Notes under the pieces: generated by a model
The model's database searches: none
Told to the model about the DNA's origin: nothing
The model's input: only the letters and a program-made list of their open reading frames with translations
Position numbers and translations under genes: made by a program
Origin: Trichobilharzia szidati
Lineage: Eukaryota > Platyhelminthes > Trematoda > Strigeidida > Schistosomatidae
Direction: 5' to 3'
DNA: 64,000 nucleotides
Assembly (NCBI GenBank): GCA_944472155.2
Contig: OX235275.1
Location: forward strand, 53,337,228 to 53,401,227
In this document: piece by piece, positions 30,461-41,959 of the stretch
Numbering within the stretch: the first letter of the stretch is position 1
Layout of the letters: each line of letters begins with the position of its first letter

Positions 30461-31890
30461 CTGATGTCTTCTTTGTCCTCAGAAGACGGGAGCTTTTGTA
30501 GTTTGTCTGTCTGTGTGCTCTTGAAAGTGTGTGGGCGTTTGTTACTTCCCGGCTGCCCACACCGTGGAAGTTGGTTGGTTCTTCAGGTACCTCAAACAGA
30601 AAGAGGGTTAGTGTTGCGTGACCGCAGAGCCCAGGGAACAACTGCTTGAGGCCCGTCACACTCAGCCTGTATGAACTGGCTTTTTGGTTTGGTTCCGTTT
30701 TAGTAAATTTACCATCGGTTACGGACCACCGTAGTTGGGGTATTTCGGGATGTACAATTTCTGGGGTCGACCTTTTCTAACCCCCTCTCTCCCTCCAGAG
30801 TGGAGAGACAGCATAGTTGGCTGGCATGCTGGTCATCTGAGGGAAACACCTTACCACTGCTGTTACATCCCTGTTCACCAGCAGTACGACTTCACCCACA
30901 GACCCCAAGCATAGTATAAAAAAAGAAGTTCTTACACTATGCCGGCAACTGCTTTTAGTCTGATCGTCATCCTAAAAACCTTCGTGGCATAATAGGACGT
31001 GCAGGGAAATTAGTGTTCCTGCAGGTCCTACCATGCCAGGAAGGTTGTTAGAATAGCTATTAGATGGCTAAACCCTGATTCCAAACCTCCAACGACCGGC
31101 GTATGAAGCTCACTGGAGCTCACCGGCAGACGTATAGACAAAGGGCTTGTTGGATGTCCTAGATGTCTGGCCCCATTCAAAAAGGCGTATGAACCGAACT
31201 TCGGTCACCGGTTGCCAATGGATAGTGGACTCCCTACTCCACTCCTACTGCCTTGTAGGTCACACTTGGTTGTGTAAGGGATAGAGCTGCACTCTCGAAC
31301 AAAAGGCCGAGCGATTCTGGGGACATCACTCGTACCAAATTCCCATGAAACTTCATAAACTCTCTTATTCGAGATGTTCATGAAGCCGGCTCATCCTCCC
31401 GTAGGAGATAGCCGAAGTAAAGTAAGTATTAGAATAAAAGCAGTTACCGGCATTATGTAAGAATCTCTCTTACACTATGCTGGGGGTCTGGTGAACAGGG
31501 ATGTAACAGCAGTGGTGAGGTGTTTCCCTCAGACGACCAGCATGCCAGTCACCTCTGGTGTGTCTACACTCTGGAGAGAGAGGGTTAGAAAAAGTCGACC
31601 CCGAAAATTGTACATCCCGAAATACCCCAACTACGGTGGTCCGTAACCGATGGTAAATTTACTAAAACGGAACCAAACCAAAAAGCCAGTTCATACAGGC
31701 TGAGTGTGACGAGCCTCAAGCAGTTGTCCCCTGGGCTCTGCGGTCACACAACACTAACCCTCTCTCTGTTTCAGGTATCCCAAGAACAAATTGACTTTAA
31801 CAGTGTGGGCAGCCGGGAAGTAACCACCGCCCACACACTTCCAAAAGCACACGAAGCCTTCCTGAGACAGATGAACATGTCAACAAATCT
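30461..31890. mobile_element. Foldback (inverted-repeat) element of unknown type
   Basis: Two inverted arms of about 0.45-0.5 kb (30461-30960 and 31436-31890) share many blocks, such as TTACGGACCACCGTAGTTGG with its reverse complement at about 31632-31651, and ACATCCCTGTTCACCAGCAG with its counterpart. The 0.47-kb centre begins with its own hairpin (30977-31046, about 30 paired bases per side). Each arm has a similar small frame (minus 30659-30420, plus 31706-31900) beginning MT-x-LKQL-x-PGLCGH and continuing VGSREVT. No transposase or reverse transcriptase is visible. The outer sequence AAAAGCACACGAAGCCTTCC (31849-31868) recurs next to the RTE insertion at about 19983. Confidence 0.65.
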
Positions 31891-32019
31891 TTCTGCATAA
31901 TATGAGCACCTTAGTTGTCAAAGGTCTATAACTTCCTCGACTGACGAATATATGTCTTATCTAAGACGTAAAGCATATGCTACGAAAGTATGAAACAACA
32001 AAACAGATGTCTTTACTTT

Positions 32020-32225
32020 GATGATATTAGATAGTTGGAGGTAATCGGCAGGAAACTTTGGACCTAGGGTTTCGTGCTAGTTGGCACTTGTCAGCAAGGC
32101 GTATCTGCAACCTTGAAGGAACTCATGTCCCTTCTGAGATTCGAACCTGTGTCACCTAGTGAGTGCTGCAGTCAGAGACATTACCACTGATCTATTCAGG
32201 TTCAAAACCAGTGACCAGTAAGTAG
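32020..32225 (-). mobile_element. tRNA-derived SINE, family II
   Basis: On the minus strand: GATCAGTGGTAATGTCTCTG (A-box region), GGTTCGAATCTCAGAAGGGA (B box), then TGCCAACTAGCACGAAACCC. Five more copies are at 46.5-47.5 and 57.5-58.1 kb. It abuts a Penelope fragment. Confidence 0.75.
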
Positions 32226-32254
32226 GTTGCAGCAGGTTGAACGTGAGGCAGTAA

Positions 32255-33010
32255 CTCGTCGAATAATAAATTACGAAGTGTCTAAAATAAATTATGTCGA
32301 GGAAGAAAAAGACTCTAGTATTTCATTTTTAGACGTCCTTATGACTAGAAAAGAGGATGATACAATAAGAAGTGTATGTTGAAAACCTTCATCAACTGAC
32401 TGTCAGTATAGTCATTTTTTTCAGCTTCGTGCCATTGAAATACAAACGCAATCTGATAAAGTGCTTGATACATAGAGCAAGAGAGCAATCTACTCTGATG
32501 AATGTCTTAATGAAGAGCTTAATATTATTAAACAGTTGCTGAATGAAAACGGTGGTTACCCAGAGAAATCCATCGATAAGAATATGAATCGAAAATCAAG
32601 GCAGGTCAAGGTACCAACAGTTCCGTAAAAGGCCTTATTCTTACATCTTCAGTTCCTCTGGGATAACATCAGCGAGATACTAACACAACACCTTAGGAAT
32701 ACAGTAAAAAGAGGATTCACTGCTGCTGAATTACACTGTGTCTTCAAAACCACCCCTGTTTTGCGTTCGGGAATTAAAGATAAATTGCTCAATTTCTTTT
32801 CTATATGTATCTACCAGTATGACTGCTCCTCTGGAGCCAGTTAGTTACATAGGCCAAAGTCATTTACCGCATGCCAATGAGTCTTAACTTTACCTTAGGA
32901 GTTTGTTTACTACATATTGCTGAGGCTGGCTGTTGGGATCTACATCAACAAACCTAATTTATGTATCCAAAAGAATAAATTGGTTCAAACACTGTCCTTA
33001 CCCCGCTGGT
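32255..33010 (+). pseudogene. Penelope-like element ORF remnant
   Basis: Frames on the plus strand give SSISFLDVLMTRKEDD and, after a stop, KPSSTDCQYSHF: the end of a Penelope reverse transcriptase, where FLDV and YRKP-type motifs are characteristic. Next comes a linker (LHLQFLWDNISEIL, TVKRGFTAAELHCVF) and the first half of a GIY-YIG nuclease (CIYQYDCSSGA) that then shifts frame. The linker aligns block by block with the minus-strand copy at 34019-34887. Confidence 0.72.
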
Positions 33011-33544
33011 CATCAAGGTTTTAATGATCGTCGATTTGTTGTGGAAATTTCCTTAGTTTCATTTGATATTCTGTTTGCTATTACATTTTTATGCTTGAGC
33101 TGTGGTAATTCCAGCGATCTTACTTAACAAATCGATATTATTTAAAAAGCACCAATATTGTTAATGACTACTATTCTAGAATATTCTATGTATGTATACA
33201 CATATATATGATTGTAGAGCCAGAAAAGGAAATTATCGAAAAGGATTTTCTTTGCTCAACTTTTTTTTGTTTTTCCTAAATGTCTGAATGAATATTTTCA
33301 CTAAATTGAAAATGGTATAAATTAATTTGAAAAGACAATAGAAATAATCAGTGCTTAAGAAGTCTTCAGTAGTCTTCAATCGTCAAACTGCTTGATAAAG
33401 TTAATTATACAAAGTTATTTAAACCCTTCTTTTAGTTCCCCATTGTTTAATCCAGTTGACAAAGAGAAATAGGGTACTGGGGGGGGGAGAAATATTATTG
33501 CCTAGTGGAACAAAAGGCATTTAATTTATTAAGCAATATAATAC
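33011..33544. other. Nothing recognised
   Basis: AT-rich sequence with a run of G near 33480. No repeat of the described families was identified. Confidence 0.4.
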
Positions 33545-33712
33545 GGTATTGGTTATAGGATTTCATCATGAGCTGACATTGGTTAGAGAACCATTGGAAA
33601 ACCAGCTGGAAGTATTGGACAGCCACCTGTTTCGTCCTAGTTTGGGACTCTTCATCAGTACGCACCCATCGGGTTTCGAACCCAGGGCCTTCTGGTTACT
33701 TGAATGCTTGGA
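33545..33712 (-). mobile_element. Hammerhead-bearing SINE (Sm-alpha-like)
   Basis: Minus strand: GGTTCGAAACCCGATGGGTG (B box and lead-in), then GTACTGATGAAGAGTCCCAA and ACTAGGACGAAACAGGTGGC, ending in GGTTCTCTAACCAATGTCAG and CTCATGATGAAATCC. Stem II (GTCC/GGAC) and GAAAC are intact; the core has AUGAAGA for CUGAAGA, and stem III is altered by an insertion. Confidence 0.78.
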
Positions 33713-33914
33713 TAATACGGTATTGTTTAGTGATTTATGTATTCAGGCAAAATCTATTGCTGACAATCATAAGATGTGAATGGATTGAAGCCCTGACGGA
33801 TGTTCAAAATAGTTTATTCTGTTTATCAGTTTGATATATGCAGGATTAGGTAAGCGAGGAGTTAGAAATAATGAAACCAAGACGTAGGATCTGTCTTTGG
33901 AAGTTATTCTGAGT

Positions 33915-34018
33915 CATGACTGATTGACTGACTGGTTTCAGCGTAGAACTCTGCACAGGTGTTCACCAGTTGCACTTGCCACACTCCCTCCATGTAGCAC
34001 TTAAAGCAAGAGAAGAGA
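33915..34018 (-). mobile_element. RTE-like LINE, 3' tail part (split by a Penelope insertion)
   Basis: Minus-strand tail of the family: (CAGT)n at 33915-33930, TAGAACTCTGCACAGGTG, CCACACTCCCTCCATGTAGC and AAGCAAGAGAAGAGA. It stops exactly where Penelope sequence begins. Its continuation resumes at 34888. Confidence 0.75.
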
Positions 34019-34887
34019 GACTCCGTCCATTGCACATGTAGGGATTGAACGAACTTCTTCTGTATGCAGAGTTCAGGACTTAGCAAGTGAATCGCCATTG
34101 CTTCTGCAGTTTGAAGAAGTCTGATTCGTACACCTTTAGGAAGACTACTTCTTACTCTGTAGACGACTTTGAAGTTTGTTTGCGGTGTAGCTTGTTGTCC
34201 GGATTCTATCAGATATTCTAAGATAGAGCTGTGGGGGCGTTGTTTTTCTCCTTTGTAAAACCATGTTGGTAAGTGTTCGGTGATACGTTTGGAAAGCGAG
34301 TGCTGGGTACGGCCGACATACCTGGCTCCACACGAGCAGGTGAATTGATAAATACACATTGATGAGGCCAGCAGTGGTAGCTTATCCTTCACGTTCACAT
34401 GAATCATAGGTTTTATGGAGAAGGTTAGTCGTAGTTCATCTGCGAAGAAGGTCTTCTTAAGTGAGCGTGACAGTCGATTTTTTAGTGTTTCCGCAGATAT
34501 ATCTCCATTGAATTGAAGATTCATGTAGAGTAGTTTTTTCGGGATGCTAAGCATGGGCGGCTTTTGTGGTCTAGGATTCATAGATTTTGCAATAAATCTT
34601 TCTGGATAACAATTCTCGACGAGGATTCACTTGAGGTTGTCCGGTTCATCTTCTATGGTGTCCGGGGTGCAAATTCTGCGAACTCTGTAACTGAGTGAAC
34701 GGATCAGGTTTCGTTTGGTGGTGTATAGGGGTAGTAAGTAAGCTGTCCGTTCCACGTCGACTTTCTATGGATAGACCTTTTCATTGTTTCATCCCGTTCT
34801 TGTCTTGTTAGTTGAACGTCGAGAAAGGATATTTTGGAGTTGGACTCTTTCTCCAGCGTGAACTGAATCGCGGGGTGGCAGTTGTTC
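34019..34887 (-). pseudogene. Penelope-like element, 5'-truncated, inserted in an RTE copy
   Basis: Penelope elements combine a reverse transcriptase with a GIY-YIG nuclease. The minus strand starts in the last part of the reverse transcriptase (HPAIQFTLEKESNSKISFLD, then VQLTRQERDETMKRSIHRKS). After frameshifts near 34600-34700 it gives a 190-codon open stretch (34581 to about 34019). This contains the linker (LLYMNLQFNGDISAETLKNR) and the GIY-YIG domain (CIYQFTCSCGARYVGRTQHS, then LSKRITEHLPTW). The nominal frame runs past 34019 into RTE tail, making a chimeric C-terminus. Absence of most of the reverse transcriptase fits 5' truncation. Confidence 0.8.
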
Positions 34888-35795
34888 AAAAGAGAGAGAG
34901 AGAAAGAGATAATAAACAGAAGTGCCAGTGAGGGAAAAAGAATACTAATATGGAAGAACAATAGAGATTTATTGGATATTATAAATCACAAGTAGTGAAT
35001 GCATCTGCACCAACCATTGAGAACGAGGATTTTGAGCCATATCACCGATTATCTTTAGCTGCCATTGGTTCTTACCATCCCAGGGACCGAAACTAGGAGG
35101 TCCCCATCTCCCTACGTGGCTGGCTGGCTGGCTGGCTTAAACGAACTCTTGTGGATTTCATTGACTGATGAAACTATGTTTTGGTTCGACCACCATGTGC
35201 TAGCGCTTTTCCAACCTGATTCATCCTATGTCAGTCAGCTAACATTGTCCATTGTCGAGAAAGGCGATTACTAGGCATGTATAGCGCATGTCCTAACCAT
35301 CTCAATCGATGTAACTTCACAGCCTTGTCTATTGATTTCACCTCCTTACCTTACAGACTCACCTTTTTATACCACATAACTAATGTAGATAGAATAAAAA
35401 CGCCTATAATGAAAGACACCTAGCCAGGCTTTTCATGTCTTCCACTTTCAATGACCATGTCTTACAGCCAGCCATAAAGGAGGAAAGTAAGAACTACTGA
35501 GCAGTACACACGTCTTTTTGTCGACATCCAGCCGGTTGTCACGTCCACTAAACCAGAGATGGCCTAAGTTGGTGGGCATATGCCAAACGAACCTTCTGTA
35601 TCCGTGGTGAGATTTCTTCAGCGATCAACCGGTTGGCTGTGGCTAATGCAACTCCCCCCCCTTAAGTAAATGAAGTGATCATCGCACTCTACCACTTCAC
35701 TCAGTTCTCTCTATCTTTAAGGTAGGAATGAGTCGATGTAGTTCATTCGTGTTGCATCACAGCATGAGCGAATCGCATGTCAAACATTTACAGAT
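34888..35795 (-). mobile_element. RTE-like LINE, main part of the Penelope-split copy
   Basis: Continues the tail at 33915-34018: AGAGATAATAAACAGAAGTG, GTGAATGCATCTGCACCAAC (last codons), GGTCCCCATCTCCCTACGTG, then the RWLGHVLR region (CGATGTAACTTCACAGCCTT) and the FTYLGS region near 35690. It ends around 35795 within the segment encoding MFGMRF. Stops throughout. Confidence 0.75.
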
Positions 35796-36405
35796 TACAC
35801 TTTTTGATAAGTTTTTGAATCTTATTCAACTGTCAATTGATTGACTCTCTGTATTGTATAATGATTTTTTCTCCCATACATCTTCGTTTATTGTAGTTCT
35901 ATTTTCTCTACAATTAATGAAGTATGGAAACTTTGAACTGTTGCACTTTTGTTTGAGCAAAGTTCTACGTTGGAAGAGAAAAAACAACAAACACAACCCA
36001 GATTCAGTGTATTTTTATGTCACTCTTAGAGAAAGAGAGAGAGAGTATACTCTGTTCTTGTATGTTATCGTAATCTAGTCTCATTTTATTGACTAATTAT
36101 AAGAGATAGATATATATACATCTGCGTGTATGCGCATATGTTCTATTCTTATATGCTGATTAGTTAGTATAGTATATTTGTGTTTTTTTCTTCTTCTTCA
36201 AATATTCTTGTTAGTAATCAGGCTTCATGATTGTTGTTATTGTCGCTGGTTACTATGGTTGCCTCTACCTATGTATATTGACCGGTTACTAATCTATTTT
36301 CTTGTCTTTTGTATATATATATATATATCCAACATCCCATCGTAGATTATTTTTAATATTATTATTGTTTGGGCTTGAGTTAGATTAGTTAGTCCCTGGT
36401 ATTCC
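35796..36405. other. Low-complexity AT-rich stretch
   Basis: Contains short (GA)n and (TA)n tracts (about 36031-36045 and 36316-36328) and no recognised element. Confidence 0.4.
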
Positions 36406-37649
36406 TTATTAGTTTGTTTATTAGATGTATCACACAATCTGTGAAACAGCATTATTTACTGGATGACGTTTCGATCAAAATTTACTGTTGATAATCATTT
36501 CATCAATTATAACTATACAACTCTGAAACTTTCGTTTTATAGTTTTCTTTGTTCTCCCCTATTTGTTGTCGTAGGGGTGGTAGAATTTTCCAGATATCTA
36601 AGTGGACAGGTGTTAAATCATTCCTATTGCACGTATTCTTCTTTAGTTGATTCGATACACAAAGCTTCTGTTATCAATCTCTCTCTTCACCCTGTTAGTT
36701 ATATTAGATTTTGAAACTGTCATCTTATCCCATCCCATCCCATCCTATTGTGTGGTTGTGTGTAGTTGCATGTAGTGAGCGCTATAGCTGAACTATTCTC
36801 CAGATTTCTTATCTTATTTGGGTCAACTAATCTATAAGAGAAGCTTTAAAACTTAACTAATAATTAGCCTGATAAATTAATCAGGAAGTATGTAGGAAAA
36901 TGTAAAAATAAAATAAATAATAATGGTAGTGATAATAATAATAACATTAATGACGACATGCATGTCAAACATGCGCAGAGTAACGACAACACGGACAATA
37001 AGGAATTTAAATCATCAGTAGTGCTTCCATACAAAGAAGGAACTTTGGAAACCTTACGCAGAATTCTTAACAAGGCAGGAATAAAAGTGGCTGGCATTTA
37101 AACCCACGAACTCATTTAGAAACAAGCTTTGTCGGTTAAATGTTGGATCCTGTGGAGCATTTAAGACAAAACAACTTAGTTTATCTCATACCCTGTCTGC
37201 AATGATTGTCAGGTCAAATACATAGGTCAAACTAGTAGAACAGGGGCAGTCAGACTAGCTGAACATAAAAACCTAGCAAAATTTAGATTAGTTGACCCAA
37301 ATAAGTTAAGAAATCTAGAGAATAGTTCAGCTGCAGCACTCACTACATGCAGTTACACACAATCATACAGTAGGATGGGATGGGACAAGATGACAGTTTC
37401 AAAATCTAATGTAACAGCATGGGAATGATTCAACACCTGTCCACTCAGACATCTGGAAAATTCTACTACCCCAACGACGACAAATAGGAGAGAACAAAGA
37501 AAACTATAAAACTCAAGTTTCGAAGTCGTGTGATTATAATTGATGAAATGATTATGAACAATAATGAATTGTGTTCGAAACTGTGTCATCCAGTAAATAA
37601 TAATACTGTTTCATTCACTAGGTAATGTATCTAATAAACAAACTAATAT
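36406..37649 (+). mobile_element. Penelope-like element with inverted terminal arms
   Basis: Arms 36406-36835 and 37290-37649 are imperfect inverted copies (TTATTAGTTTGTTTATTAGA against TCTAATAAACAAACTAATAT; AAATTCTACTACCCCAACGA against its inverse near 36575). Between them the plus strand encodes VVLPYKEGTLETLRRILNKA near 37015. After stops, a GIY-YIG domain follows: VKYIGQTSRTGAVRLAEHKN near 37210-37270. Arms carry a hammerhead-like half motif (GAACA, loop, TGTTCGAAAC near 37555-37582). Inverted terminal repeats are a known arrangement of Penelope elements. Confidence 0.7.
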
Positions 37650-37784
37650 GAAATTACTTGCTACCACAGTACCCAAGCGTTAAACATAAATTACCTTGAT
37701 ATTCCTGTTTTTGGATAATTTCCTATTGTCGGACTCAACAAGTCTCCATCGTGTTATGCTTAGCTAGGATATACATGATATTTA

Positions 37785-37965
37785 ACTCGGGACATTAGTT
37801 AGAGAACCTTTTTAAACATAGTGCGGCAGGTGGGGGTATTGCGTAGCTGTTTCGTCTTGGTTTTAGACTCTTCAGTAGTACGCACCCCTAACCCATCAGG
37901 GTTCGAATCGAGGACCTTCGGGTTATATAGCAAAGTGTGTGGACCATTCAGCCACTCACTGCACA
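37785..37965 (-). mobile_element. Hammerhead-bearing SINE (Sm-alpha-like), intact core
   Basis: Minus strand: GGTTCGAATC-type B box near 37895 inverted, GGGTGCGTACTACTGAAGAG, TCTAAAACCAAGACGAAACA, GCTACGCAATAC. This copy keeps the hammerhead core CUGAAGA, a paired stem II (GUCU/AGAC) and GAAA, but stem III and the cleavage triplet are eroded. Confidence 0.72.
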
Positions 37966-38394
37966 GGGGAATTCAATGTCTCATCAGGTTCTGATTTCTG
38001 CTAATTCGTGATATCTGTTTGTGATGTTTGTTTGTGATCAATAAAATGCCTAGAAACCAACACTTGAAAAACTGATTATGTGCAAGATGGGGATTGCCTG
38101 AAGTTCTTGCGAGAAGTTATGGCTAGTGCAGTCGATCAAGGTAAGGTACTCGTAGATATTATTGGACTGGTGCTTACGCTATATACTGCGAATTGACTGG
38201 TGAGAGTAGCATTCATGGGATATTGGATTCTGTTCCAGTAGCTGAATGGTCAGTGGATGTTGAACGGATAAGTTGAGTGTCCCTAACTGGGACACAGTGG
38301 ATGTGCATCGCTGAAGAGCTTCAAATTGGGGTGAAACAGCTGTACAGTATATCATTATTATGGAATAGCATATCAGTATTTCGTCTTATTCTCT

Positions 38395-39230
38395 TATATC
38401 CTCTTCAGCTGGTTGAAATAATGCCCATAAGCTTTCATTTACTCCATTTCACCCTCGGACCCATGCCCAACTAGTCGTCCCCAATCCGGGTTACACTGAA
38501 CGGCCTCCTTAGCATGTGTCCGGTCTACTTCCATTTTCCTCTTCTCATTTGTTACACAATGGGTTCTTGGTTGGTTTATTGCCTGGAAGAGTTCCTTGCT
38601 ACGTATCCTTTCCGACTGACTGGCCGACTGTCTGATCTTCGGCATTTAGCAAAGGGAGCAGCTGTTGGTTAGAAGTCTAAAATCTGTTGGAAATTTTTCT
38701 AGTGACGCATGTACCCAGTCTCTGAATCATATAGGAGTATTGGAAATCCAAAGCCTATTCTTTATGCTCATTGCAGTAGATTTCTCCACTGATTTCATAG
38801 TGGCGAAAGTCTGCCTTGCCTTTGCGATCCTAGCTGGCTTTGGTATCCTGTTCCATGAGGTTTTTTACCTGACTGGATACGTGGAAGAAGTGACTTCCTT
38901 GAAATTCCTTCCGTTGATTAATGATTGGTGCTTGTTATTTTGGCCACTCAGGGTTTTTTCATCACCTCTCTCTTTTATGTTCATTCGAATTCCTGTCTTC
39001 ATTTGTTGTTCTGCCAACTTGTTAGCTGATAGTGCTCGAGTTTGTGTGACATTAGACATCATAAATCATCTGCGAAATCTAGATAGTCTAGAGTCGTCTT
39101 CCTGTCGGTCCAACGTATTTCGTGTCTTTTCGCTCCCTACAGCCTGTAGTAGTATAATCCATTCCACCGTGATCAGGAATAGCTGTTCAGTAGTGCTCCT
39201 TTGTTTTCAGTTGTTCCTTAACTAGTAATT
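38395..39230 (-). pseudogene. LINE family 2, C-terminal half, decayed
   Basis: Minus-strand fragments: LSANKLAEQQMKTGIRMN, NFKEVTSSTYPV, ARIAKARQTFATMKSVEKS, INMHKE, and a tail that in family terms corresponds to the EEEKRKMEVDRTHAKEAVQC region (GHTLRK-like) near 38520. The same blocks recur at 52620-53500. Multiple stops. The 186-codon plus-strand ORF at 38665-39225 is its shadow. Confidence 0.6.
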
Positions 39231-39479
39231 CTAGCGAAATTCATAATCTGAATATATTGGTGTCAAGTGGAGTCTTACATTTACACACATGGCTCTGATA
39301 GACTGTCCATACGCTTTATAACTTAATTGTACTATTAAAAATGTTCAATTATAAGTAAGATCTACTTTCGTCTCTTGTACACAAAATAAAGATCACTTCT
39401 AATCTCATTCACCATAATGGTGTAATCATCATGCGCAAGAGTGAGAACTGTGCTACTCATGTGGCAATTGTTAATGTCT

Positions 39480-39620
39480 CTGGTCAGTGAGTCAGTGGTC
39501 CACTGGTTTAAACAGTTAACTACACAAGCAAATGGGCTATGAGTTTGAATCCTGCTCTGCCTATTTCATTTATCTTTGGTAACTGGGTGGTAAGTATCTG
39601 TAGACCATATACAATAAATG
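39480..39620 (+). repeat. Possible third tRNA-like SINE relic
   Basis: TGAGTCAGTGGTCCACTGG resembles an A box and GAGTTTGAATCCTGC a B box, about 45 bases apart. A looser relative is at 43360-43430. Too diverged to assign. Confidence 0.3.
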
Positions 39621-39664
39621 TGTGGTGCATAGTCTCAAAACCTGATCCCAGCAACGGTTTGACA

Positions 39665-40550
39665 TGAGATACGCTCCCTCTGTCAAAGGTAAAATGATGC
39701 TACAGGACTGGATAGGAAGTGAGTGAAGTGGTTGCGTGTGTTGATCACTTCACTTATTTAGGAGGCAGTTGCATCCCGGTTGATCGCTGACGAAATTTCA
39801 CCACGGATACAGTAAGCTCGTTTGGCATATGGCAGTTTACGCTATCTCTGGTGTAAACGTGATACCAGACTGTCGACCAGAGGACGTGTGTACTGCTCAG
39901 GAGTTTGCTCCGTCCTCCTTTATGGCTGGCTTTAAGACATGGTCATTGAAAGTGGGGGACATGAAAAGCCTGGCTAGCTGTCTTTGATCAAAGGTGTTTG
40001 CATTCTATCTACATTGGTTAGGTGGTATAATAAGGTGAGTAATATAGAGGTTAGGCGTCGAGCCTGTCAGGTAAGGAGGTGAAATCAATAGACGAGGCTG
40101 TGAAGTTACATCGATTAGGATTGTTAGGATATGTGTTACGCATGCCTGCCCAGCCATCGATTGTCCTCCTCTACAATGGGCAATGTTAGCTGACATAAAA
40201 TGGATCAGGTTGGAAGGTGTAAACTTCCTGGTTGGTGTCCTCAGGATGGTAAGAACCAATGATGGCGGCTGGAGATAATCGGTGATATGGCTGAAAGTCG
40301 TCGTTGTCAATGGCTGGTGCAGATGCATTCACCCTTTGTGATTTGTCGTATCCAATAAAAAAATCTTTTGTCCTTCCACGTTGCTATTCTTTTTCCCTCA
40401 CTCTCACTTGTGTTTTTTCTCTCTCTCTTTTGAATCTCTCTTTATCTAATCTCTTCTCTTGCTTTGTGTGCTACATTGGGTGGGGGGGGGTGGCGAGTGT
40501 GGCAACTCGAAGTGCTGCACATGTGTGAAAATTTCTATATTGAAACCAGT
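39665..40550 (+). mobile_element. RTE-like LINE 3' fragment
   Basis: Begins in the CK-MLLQDW segment (AAAATGATGCTACAGGACTG), contains CACTTCACTTATTTAGGAGG, AGCCTGGCTAGCTGTCTTTG and the RWLGHVLR region, and ends at GAAACCAGTCGGTCTC at about 40550. An internal deletion and stops are present. Confidence 0.78.
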
Positions 40551-41589
40551 CGGTCTCAGCAACTGAGTATGTTTAGTAGGATGGATGAATTTATTATTGA
40601 ATATTTTTCTGCATATAAACAAACGTGTATACATGTAAATTTTTATTATTTTCTTTTTTTACGCTTTCTACTTTCAGTGTGCACAAAAGGGAGCATTTAA
40701 TTTTGGATTTCTATCTCTAAATGATTATTATCATTCGTGTAAGTCGTCTGTTGTATTTCCTCTTGCTTTGTATTGCTATAACTTATTATTATTAGTATTA
40801 TTAATACACAAATTTGATACATTATGGCCACCGAGACCCGCGCCACACAAAATCTCATAGTTTGTTTGAGGGGTGGGATATTTGTTGTTCAGATGTCCAG
40901 ACTGATGCGGTTGTTTTGAGGGGCCATTCCTAACACACCCCCATTACCTTTGACTTGAAGTCTGATTCTGACAGTGCAGTGGAGTGGAGTGTCGGGAATT
41001 ACGGTCAAATGGTTTGTACATGCTGTTCGATGTTTCCGGAGTCTTGAATCCATGCACATCATAGGTTTGGAATTAGGGTTTTCCTGTTCTCCTAGGTGTG
41101 GACCTACCTACATGACCAGTCTAGTCGCAAGCTCTAACGTTCATATTCACCCATATATTTTTATGTGAATGGCAGTCGGTAGGACTTTTATCTGGCAGAG
41201 GTTATTAACACATGTGGCAGAATGAGAGCTTTTCGAGGTGAAGACCGAAGTCTACCTACCCCGGGGGGAGGAGGATAAGGCTTATAATTATTGCCTTATG
41301 TTACGGGTGGAATATAAGAGTTCGCGAGTGTGAGCATTCCATATCCCTCCATGCTTATTTTTGCTTTCATTGGAAGAAAACACATTAGCTGACTGGTATC
41401 CCGAAGGCTTTCATCAGGCCGCGTTATTTCGTGTCTTTAATTTCAGCGATGAAGTTTCTGTAGCGGTCGGATTGATTTTCCGGGGTAGGGTCGCTAGCCC
41501 CCCAAACTTTCTTTTTTTCAGATTTGGGGCTGGTTAGTAAACTAGGTGGGGTAAACTCATAGGTTTAGATGTTTGTATCATTCTTTTTT
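40551..41589. other. Unassigned, partly G-rich intergenic or intronic sequence
   Basis: No protein motif. 40790-41500 differs in base composition (more G and C), with a run of G at about 41262, and may be a repeat not otherwise present in this window. Confidence 0.35.
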
Positions 41590-41770
41590 CCCCTTATGGG
41601 TAAAATTTATTTTAATAAAGTCTCACAGTGTTATACAGTAACGTTTACTTATATAGGGTGACCTCACAGTCATTGCAAGGTGCTTTACCTATAATGGAAT
41701 TATACTCTACGACAGTGCACAAGTTCTATTCTTACATTCTTTTTTCCATTAACATTCATTGATTGTTGTG
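41590..41770 (+). repeat. Penelope terminal-arm fragment (tentative)
   Basis: TTATGGGTAAAATTTATTTT, CACAGTGTTATACAGTAACG and TTTACT follow the left arm of the structure at 59765-60537. ATAATGGAATTATACTCTAC also has partners at about 20750 and 59745. Confidence 0.35.
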
Positions 41771-41959
41771 TAATTAACTATATGGCTGGGCTTTTACTTC
41801 CTGATATTTGTTTTATGCTATTGAAAAGGTGAATGTGATGCTTTACTTTTTCCCATTTTAATTTGTATTCCTACCGTCAAATTTCTTTTGACTAAAGCAT
41901 CTTTGACTACGTGTAATTATGGTGCATAGATGCTTATTAAAGTCATTGGAGTGCATATT

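Noticed and set aside
38665..39225. 186-codon plus-strand ORF
   Set aside because: It is the antisense of a recognisable minus-strand LINE family 2 region and shows no motif of its own.
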